Part shown: positions 21,102 to 25,931 of the stretch, one piece after another | How the letters are laid out: each line of letters opens with the position of its first letter | Numbering within the stretch: position 1 is the first letter of the stretch | Program-made: the position numbers and the translations under genes | Notes under the pieces: generated by a model | Database searches by the model: none | The model's input: only the letters and a program-made list of their open reading frames with translations | Told to the model about the DNA's origin: nothing | IMG/VR virus record: IMGVR_UViG_3300027608_000133 | Location: 1-25,931 of that record | Source of the DNA: a virus | Reading direction: 5' to 3' (one strand) | Length of the DNA: 25,931 bases

Positions 21102-21421
21102 CAATGGAACACTTGCTTGATTTGTTAAAGGCATGGTCAGTTTATATGAGGCAGAGTACATCAAAGCAATTGGGTTATCCAACTAAATCTTCTGGTATGT
21201 ATGGAGGCGGTACAAGTACTTCTTTTGATGAGCTTTATGAATCTATGACATCTGATCACGTTAGGACTATTGATGCTATCATCCATTCGTTACCAGAGAG
21301 GCAGCAGAATGCGATATACCATAGGTATCTAGGATCAAAGGCAGAGGTGTTGCAAGACTATCACATGAACATAGCACTAGATAATCTTTTAAGTATAGCA
21401 ACTAGAAGAATACCTAACTAG
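21098..21421 (+). CDS. Antiterminator-Q-like / late regulator
   Basis: 107 residues. A Trp-rich N terminus (LDLLKAWSVYMRQSTSKQLGYPTKSSGM), then a helix with DHVRTIDAIIHSLPERQQNAIYHRYLGSK, and a final helix (LDNLLSIATRRIPN). The 'W..Y.R....GYP..S' opening and 'I..LP..Q..AI...YL' recognition helix recall phage late regulators of the Q/RinA type and sigma region 4. It ends four bases before a perfect promoter that leads to an early terminator, which is the position of Q in lambda. The exact family is uncertain, but a late regulator is the best reading. Confidence 0.55.
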   Translation: MTMEHLLDLLKAWSVYMRQSTSKQLGYPTKSSGMYGGGTSTSFDELYESMTSDHVRTIDAIIHSLPERQQNAIYHRYLGSKAEVLQDYHMNIALDNLLSIATRRIPN

Positions 21422-21424
21422 AAC

Positions 21425-21453
21425 TTGACAGCAGTAACATTTGGTGGTATAAT
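21425..21453 (+). promoter_or_regulatory. Perfect sigma70 promoter (late-promoter candidate)
   Basis: TTGACA (21425-21430), exactly 17 bp, TATAAT (21448-21453). Both hexamers are full consensus, which is rare in a phage genome. The start is expected near 21460, and a second -10-like element GATAAT lies at about +6 to +11, which could hold RNA polymerase paused as in lambda pR'. Confidence 0.85.
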
Positions 21454-21459
21454 CTGGGG

Positions 21460-21538
21460 GTTGGGATAATTGTATCTATTACTTTTATGTTCAACAACCT
21501 CCGTTGTTTATTGGCCCACGTTCTGTGGGCATTTTTTT
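21460..21538 (+). ncRNA. Candidate late leader RNA (lambda 6S-like), about 79 nt
   Basis: Transcript inferred from the predicted start to the T tract. It contains AACAAC-CTCC-GTTGTT (a 6-bp hairpin), and GTTG near the 5' end can alternatively pair with CAAC before the hairpin, so two foldings are possible. No open frame of note is inside. It ends in the strong terminator. Without antitermination only this short RNA would be made. Confidence 0.6.
21514..21538 (+). terminator. Strong intrinsic terminator (tR'-like)
   Basis: GCCCAC (21514-21519), loop GTTCT, GTGGGC (21525-21530), A, then seven T (21532-21538). A textbook rho-independent terminator, lying upstream of all packaging genes, so read-through is needed for late expression. 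Confidence 0.85.
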
Positions 21539-21549
21539 AAGTAAAGTGT

Positions 21550-21702
21550 ATGCAAGTATCTCTATGTTCTGATTGTGGCCAACCGTTTGACACTACAGGT
21601 TATGATATTTGTCCAGACTGTACTAACCTAACGCATTTTAAATTAAGGATACCTAATGAAGAAGCCAACATCAAAAGCAGCCAAGATGAAGAAAGTATTT
21701 AA
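21550..21702 (+). CDS. Small zinc-ribbon protein (50 aa)
   Basis: The start MQVSLCSDCGQPFDTTGYDICPDC has two CxxC pairs (Cys6, Cys9, Cys21, Cys24), so it should bind one zinc. The tail is charged. AAGTAAAG precedes the ATG. The last 47 nt overlap the DUF6496-like gene in another frame, which casts slight doubt on the real end. It is the first frame after the late terminator. Confidence 0.55.
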   Translation: MQVSLCSDCGQPFDTTGYDICPDCTNLTHFKLRIPNEEANIKSSQDEESI

Positions 21703-21814
21703 AGAATTTGGTGCAGGAACTTTGAACGTAGGTAAGTCATCAAAGAAAGTAACAAATCCTAAACAAGCAATTGCAATTGGTCTTGCAATGGCAAATAAAA
21801 AGAAGGGTAAATAA
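21656..21814 (+). CDS. DUF6496-like small basic protein (52 aa)
   Basis: Lys-rich: AKMKKVFKEFGAGTLNVGKSS, then KVTNPKQAIAIGLAMANKK. The phrase 'KVxxEFxxGTLxxGSxxx-VTxxKQAIAIAL' is the DUF6496 signature, common in phages and bacteria, with unknown role. AAGGAT is upstream. Its high positive charge suggests nucleic-acid binding. Confidence 0.65.
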   Translation: MKKPTSKAAKMKKVFKEFGAGTLNVGKSSKKVTNPKQAIAIGLAMANKKKGK

Positions 21815-21816
21815 TC

Positions 21817-21966
21817 ATGCCAATGGTCGGAAAAAAGAAATTCCCCTATACGGAAAAAGGTAAACACGCAGCAGAAACTTATGCTAGTGCAAAAGGTATG
21901 AAGATGCACGAGAAAAAAGAAACAAAGAAAAAAGAAATGAAAGAAACAGGTAAAAAAAAGAAATAA
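21817..21966 (+). CDS. Lys-rich small phage protein (49 aa)
   Basis: Starts 3 nt after the preceding stop. VGKKKFPYTEKGKHAAETYA is the 'GKKxPYTxKGxxAA' opening that occurs in small phage proteins near the terminase; the rest is Lys/Glu repeats. It may bind DNA or be packaged. Function unknown. Confidence 0.6.
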   Translation: MPMVGKKKFPYTEKGKHAAETYASAKGMKMHEKKETKKKEMKETGKKKK

Positions 21967-22005
21967 ACTTAACTAAAGGTAATGACCCAGCAATGGAGTT
22001 ACAAT

Positions 22006-22287
22006 ATGGAAGAAACAAACAATAAAGTCGGTGCACCATTTGGAAACAAAAATTCTATTAAATCCAATAGGTTGTGGGCGGAAACAATCCGCAGAGCTGT
22101 TGTACAAGATGATGCTCAACGATTAAGACAAATAGCCGAAGCATTGCTTGTAAAAGCATCTGAAGGCGATATGGCTGCTATCAAAGAGCTAGGTGATAGA
22201 TTAGATGGTAAAGCCTTACAAGAAAACAAACTTACTGGCGATTCAGACGAACCAGTAATTATTAAGATTGTAACAGGCATTGAATAA
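22006..22287 (+). CDS. terS: Putative small terminase subunit
   Basis: 93 residues from the ATG at 22006, chosen because GGAG lies seven bases upstream; the longer frame from 21982 has no suitable site. KVGAPFGNKNSIKSNRLWAETIRRAV is a GNKN-type DNA-binding opening (DUF5681-like), then RQIAEALLVKASEGDMAAIKELGDRLDGKA, a helical pair. It sits directly before the large subunit and overlaps its start, as small terminases do; they recognise packaging-site DNA. The name rests on position and this pattern. Confidence 0.65.
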   Translation: MEETNNKVGAPFGNKNSIKSNRLWAETIRRAVVQDDAQRLRQIAEALLVKASEGDMAAIKELGDRLDGKALQENKLTGDSDEPVIIKIVTGIE

Positions 22288-23542
22288 TGTTCTAAATACT
22301 GGGTATCAGCCTAGAGAGCCACAGAAGTTGATTCACCAAATGGTGAAGGACAACAGGTTCACAGTAGTGGTAGCTCATAGACGTATGGGTAAGACAGTAT
22401 CAGCCATAAATCAACTGGTACATTCAGCACTACTGTGTGATAAACCTAGTCCAAGATTAGCTTATATAGCACCAACCTACGCACAATGTAAACGTATTGC
22501 ATGGGATTACTTATTGCAATATACAAGGCCACTAGGTGCAATAGCTAACATAGCAGAGTTAAGAGTAGACTTCATGGGTAGACGCATCTCATTATATGGT
22601 GCAGATAACCCAGACTCATTACGAGGCATCTATTTAGATGGCGTAGTGATTGACGAGATTGGTGATATTAACCCTTTAATATTTAGTGAGGTAGTAAGGC
22701 CAGCATTAGCAGATAGATTAGGCTGGGCCATGTTTATTGGTACGCCTAAAGGCAATAACCATTTTAAAGACTTACGAGATAGAGCAGATAAGGGTGACGA
22801 TCAATGGTCGCTACTAGAATTTAAAGCTAGTGAAACAAACTTACTAAACGCTACAGAACTTGCATCAGCTAAAAATGAAATGGGTGATGATAAGTATCAA
22901 CAAGAATTTGAATGTAGTTTCAACGCAGCAGTAGAAGGTTCTTATTACGGACAAATCATAAACGATTTAGAAGTAAAGAATCAGATTACGACTATCCCTA
23001 AAGAAACATTAAGCAAGACCTATTGTGCATGGGACTTGGGTATATCTGACTCAACAGCTATTTGGGTTGCACAAGTTGTAGGTAAGGAAATAAGACTTGT
23101 AGACTTCTATGAGAATCATTCTCAAGGACTAGATACTTATGTTACTTGGCTTCGTGATAATGGATGGAGTGATGCAACTCAATTGTTACCTCATGATGTG
23201 GTAGTAAGAGAATTGGGTACAGGTAAGTCAAGACAGGAAATGCTTGAAGAAGCAGGGCTAGAGATCACAGTGGTCAAGAAATTGCCAGTTGCAGATGGAA
23301 TTCAAGCAGTACGCAGATTACTTCCTAGATGCTGGTTTGATAAGAATGTAAAGCAAGGGCTAGATGCACTACGCAATTACAGACGTAACTATGACGAGAA
23401 GCGTAATGTATTCTTTGACACGCCATTGCATGATTGGTGTTCACACGCTAGTGACGCATTCAGATATTTAGCAGTAGGTTTAGACGAAAATGATTCTACT
23501 TGGGGACAACCCTTAAAAATTAATAACTCTTGGATAGTTTAA
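22280..23542 (+). CDS. terL: Terminase large subunit
   Basis: 420 residues, TTG start overlapping the preceding stop by 8 nt. The ATPase has Walker A AHRRMGKT (32-39), Walker B VVIDE (122-126) and motif III FIGTPKGNN (152-160). The nuclease has YCAWDLGISDSTAIW (Asp252), LPHD (Asp305) and HASDAFRY (Asp392), the three acidic residues of the RNase H-like domain. It packages DNA into the prohead and cuts it. Length is normal. TerL is followed immediately by the portal (TAATG). Confidence 0.95.
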   Translation: MNNVLNTGYQPREPQKLIHQMVKDNRFTVVVAHRRMGKTVSAINQLVHSALLCDKPSPRLAYIAPTYAQCKRIAWDYLLQYTRPLGAIANIAELRVDFMGRRISLYGADNPDSLRGIYLDGVVIDEIGDINPLIFSEVVRPALADRLGWAMFIGTPKGNNHFKDLRDRADKGDDQWSLLEFKASETNLLNATELASAKNEMGDDKYQQEFECSFNAAVEGSYYGQIINDLEVKNQITTIPKETLSKTYCAWDLGISDSTAIWVAQVVGKEIRLVDFYENHSQGLDTYVTWLRDNGWSDATQLLPHDVVVRELGTGKSRQEMLEEAGLEITVVKKLPVADGIQAVRRLLPRCWFDKNVKQGLDALRNYRRNYDEKRNVFFDTPLHDWCSHASDAFRYLAVGLDENDSTWGQPLKINNSWIV

Positions 23543-25638
23543 TGATTGATTCAAACAAATTAAAAAGCATCATTGAAGCAGAAATTGATGATTCGCTAGG
23601 TTTCTTGGAAACAGACACCACAGATGAAAGAACTACAGCACTTGAGTACTACCTTCGTGAGCCTTATGGTAATGAAGTAGAAGGCAAGAGCCAGATAGTT
23701 ACAGGTGAAGTTGCAGAAGTAGTAGATGGTGCATTACCGCAACTCATTCGTGTATTTACTTCTAGTGATGCAGTCGTAGAGTTTCAGCCTGTTAATGAAG
23801 GCGATGAGAAACTTGCAGAGCAGGCCACAGAATATTGTAACTGGGTATTCTATAAAGATAATGATGGCTTTCTTATCTTACATAATTGGTTTAAAGACGC
23901 ACTCTTACAAAAGACAGGTGTAGTTAAAGCCTACTGGGATGACAAGAAAGATGTTACTAAAGAAAAGTATGAGAACTTATCAGATGATGAGTTACTTATG
24001 CTTATGCAAGATGAAGAATTAGAAGTTGTTAGTCAAGAAACTATAGAAAACTCTACAGCAGTTATAGACCCAATGACAGGAATGCCAGCAGTAGATCCTA
24101 TGACTGGTATGCCAATGATGCAAACTAATAGAACGCATAACGTTAAAGTTAAAAAGACTATTAACAACGGCAAGGTCTTAATAGAAAATGTACCACCAGA
24201 AGAATTCTTAATATCCAAACGTGCAAAGACCATACAAGATTCACCATTTGTAGCTCATAGACGTTTAATGACTCGTTCAGAGTTAATAGCTATGGGTTTT
24301 GATAAAGACATAGTAGACACTCTAGACACAGGTGATACTTTAAACTTTACTCCAGATAAAATTGCTCGTTTTAGTCGTGGTGAACAACCCATTAGTAATG
24401 CTACACAAGATGAATCAATGGAAGTTGTAGAAGTCTTTGAGTGTTACATTAAAGTAGATTACAACGAAGATGGCATAGCTGAATTAAGACGTATTGTGTA
24501 TGCTTCTAATCAAATACTAGAAGATATGGAATGTGATTATGTTCCTTTCCACAGCATATGTCCTATTCCTATTCCACATAAATTCTATGGCCAATCACTA
24601 GCGGATAGAACTTTAGACTTACAACTTATTAAGTCTACCGTTGTTAGACAAATGCTAGATAATATGTATTTAACTAACAACTATCGTATTGGTGCAGTAG
24701 AAGGACAAGTAAACCTAGATGATTTACTTACATCTACAGCAGGCGGAGTGGTTCGTATTAAGAATCCTAATGCTATCGTGCCTATGACAGTTCAATCTAA
24801 CGCAGCACAATCATTCCCTATGCTTGAATACCTAGATCAAGTGCAAGCTAAACGCACAGGTGTTAGTGATGCTCAACAAGGGTTAAGTGCAGATATATTA
24901 CAGAATGTAACTGCTACAGCAGTTGCTACTATGAGTGCAGCCAGTAATGGTAAGCTAGAATTAATAGCTCGTATCTTTGCAGAAACAGGCGTTAAGAGCC
25001 TTTTCAAAGGTGTCTTACAGTTACTATGTAAGTATCAAGATAAAGCTCGTATGCTTAAAATTAACAACGAATACACACCTTTTGACCCTAGAGAATGGGA
25101 TACAAATTATAATGTAACTATCAATGTAGGTTTAGGTACTGGCTCACGTCAAGAACAACTTGCTACCATGCAAATGATTCTAGCTAAACAAGAACAAATT
25201 ATTCAAGGTTATGGCTTATCTAATCCACTTGTATCTATAAAACAATACAGAGATACATTAGCCAAGTTTGTCCATATGGCAGGATTTAAAGATGCTACTG
25301 CATTTATGAATGACATTACACCAGAACAAGCACAACAATTAGCACAGGCAGATCAGCCTAAAACTGATCCAACAGTAGAGGCCACACAAATCTTGGCCCA
25401 AGTAGAACGTGAGAAAGCTGATTTAAGAGCTAGAACAGAAATGGCTAAACTAGAATTAGAAAAAGAACAAATGCAATTAGACAATGCTCGTAAGCAATTA
25501 GAGTTACAAATGCAAGAAATGAAGATGCAAGCAGATGCACAAAACAATGCAGAAAAAACTCGTGGTGATCAAACTAAACTTATTATAGAAACATTATCTA
25601 AAGTCAATAGTATGCAAAAAGGCGATATGAATGTCTAA
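23542..25638 (+). CDS. P22-type portal protein
   Basis: 698 residues from the ATG at 23542, overlapping the terminase stop by one base (the TTG at 23530 is less likely). ALEYYLREPYGNEVEGKSQIV, then VVDGALPQLIRVFTSSDAVVEF, and FYGQSLADRTLDLQLIKSTVVRQ are the pattern of P22-like portals. Residues 177-191 hold two copies of PMTGMP in tandem. The last 120 residues form a long charged coiled coil (AKLELEKEQMQLDNARKQL), like the barrel of P22 gp1. The 12-subunit ring is the DNA entry pore and connects head to tail. Confidence 0.85.
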   Translation: MIDSNKLKSIIEAEIDDSLGFLETDTTDERTTALEYYLREPYGNEVEGKSQIVTGEVAEVVDGALPQLIRVFTSSDAVVEFQPVNEGDEKLAEQATEYCNWVFYKDNDGFLILHNWFKDALLQKTGVVKAYWDDKKDVTKEKYENLSDDELLMLMQDEELEVVSQETIENSTAVIDPMTGMPAVDPMTGMPMMQTNRTHNVKVKKTINNGKVLIENVPPEEFLISKRAKTIQDSPFVAHRRLMTRSELIAMGFDKDIVDTLDTGDTLNFTPDKIARFSRGEQPISNATQDESMEVVEVFECYIKVDYNEDGIAELRRIVYASNQILEDMECDYVPFHSICPIPIPHKFYGQSLADRTLDLQLIKSTVVRQMLDNMYLTNNYRIGAVEGQVNLDDLLTSTAGGVVRIKNPNAIVPMTVQSNAAQSFPMLEYLDQVQAKRTGVSDAQQGLSADILQNVTATAVATMSAASNGKLELIARIFAETGVKSLFKGVLQLLCKYQDKARMLKINNEYTPFDPREWDTNYNVTINVGLGTGSRQEQLATMQMILAKQEQIIQGYGLSNPLVSIKQYRDTLAKFVHMAGFKDATAFMNDITPEQAQQLAQADQPKTDPTVEATQILAQVEREKADLRARTEMAKLELEKEQMQLDNARKQLELQMQEMKMQADAQNNAEKTRGDQTKLIIETLSKVNSMQKGDMNV

Positions 25639-25864
25639 TAAAGTAGCGTCTATTATCAGTATACTTAATGACGAAAATTTCCAAGCTGTTATAAAAGAAA
25701 TAACAGATAACCATTTACAAACTATTATTAACTCTAACCAAACAGATTACGAAGTTAGAGAGCAAGCATACAACCGTATAGCTTGTATAAACGAACTCAT
25801 CAACACTCTTGAAGGCATTGCTAAAACTAGCGATATTAAGAGTAAACGATGGAACATATTTTAG
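25631..25864 (+). CDS. Small helical protein after portal (77 aa)
   Basis: Overlaps the portal stop by 8 nt. ISILNDENFQAVIKEITDNHLQTIIN, then REQAYNRIACINELINTLEGIA, reads as a helical hairpin. Small proteins with this shape often lie between portal and scaffold in podoviruses. Function not known; a head accessory role is inferred. Confidence 0.6.
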   Translation: MSNKVASIISILNDENFQAVIKEITDNHLQTIINSNQTDYEVREQAYNRIACINELINTLEGIAKTSDIKSKRWNIF

Positions 25865-25913
25865 ACAATTCTAAAGTGGGTACCCTCCCCTAGAGGAAAC
25901 ATAGGAAATAAAA

Positions 25914-25931
25914 ATGAGTGAAACAACCATG
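25914..25931 (+). CDS. Start of a head gene (scaffold or coat), cut by window edge
   Basis: An ATG preceded by AGGAAATAAAA opens a frame (MSETTM) that runs off the window. By position after the portal it is probably a scaffold or coat protein. GGGTACCC lies in the 49-nt gap before it. Confidence 0.5.

Noticed and set aside
20309-21909. - strand frames 20309-20545 and 21643-21909
   Set aside because: Antisense to conserved + strand genes (nuclease-like; DUF6496-like and Lys-rich proteins).
24033-25547. - strand frames 24033-24233 and 25353-25547
   Set aside because: Antisense to the portal; their hydrophobic or Ser/Cys character is the complement of Met/Gln-rich coding repeats.
1-25931. CRISPR arrays, tRNA genes, insertion sequences, integrase or attachment sites
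   Set aside because: Searched by eye for regular spaced repeats, cloverleaf-like strings, transposase motifs and tyrosine/serine recombinase motifs; none were convincing.

Overview
This window is part of an AT-rich tailed-phage genome, probably a podovirus-like lytic phage. The evidence is a large terminase, a P22-type portal, a 3TM holin, long alpha-helical virion proteins, a recombination cassette, a split primase/helicase, and dense 1-14 nt gene overlaps. No integrase, tRNA, rRNA, CRISPR array or insertion sequence was seen. A stand-alone pqqA-like peptide gene suggests a host that makes pyrroloquinoline quinone (PQQ). A methylotroph such as a Methylophilaceae-type betaproteobacterium is a reasonable guess, but that is inference.

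Layout. (1) Positions 1-10192, + strand: distal virion proteins (an incomplete glycine/glutamine-rich protein, a Gly/Ala-rich protein and two long ejection-like proteins), then a membrane/lysis-type cluster (XhlA-like protein, exported protein, SprT-like zinc protein, 3TM holin, small membrane protein, DUF5675 protein), an RNase H-fold exonuclease with a zinc ribbon, and a 558-aa protein resembling polyvalent phage proteins. A bidirectional hairpin terminator at 10193-10218 closes the region. (2) Positions 10204-16936, - strand: small accessory genes, a nuclease-like protein, DUF3310, a FkbM methyltransferase, a GT-A glycosyltransferase, a SleB-type cell-wall hydrolase, an SSB-like protein, a YqaJ exonuclease with a single-strand annealing protein, and several tiny membrane proteins. 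The + strand pqqA-like gene (14975-15046) sits alone inside this block. (3) Positions 16937-17095: AT-rich divergent control region with 11-bp repeats and a hairpin. (4) Positions 17096-21421, + strand: replication and recombination genes, including a gene interrupted at a run of 12 G, ending in an antiterminator-Q-like protein. (5) Positions 21425-21538: a perfect sigma70 promoter, a leader of about 79 nt and a strong terminator. (6) Positions 21550-25931: small genes, terminase subunits, portal and the start of a further head gene.

How it fits together. The promoter-leader-terminator just after the Q-like gene looks like lambda pR'-6S RNA-tR'. It may hold late transcription until the regulator allows read-through into packaging and head genes. 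If the genome is circularly permuted or circularises, the same late transcript would continue into the structural and lysis genes at the left of the window. The phage appears to encode its own recombination and primase/helicase functions, surface-modifying enzymes, and a metabolic peptide that could feed the host PQQ pathway during infection.

No stretch over 300 bases lacks a gene. All functional names come from reading motifs in the translated sequence; no database search was run.
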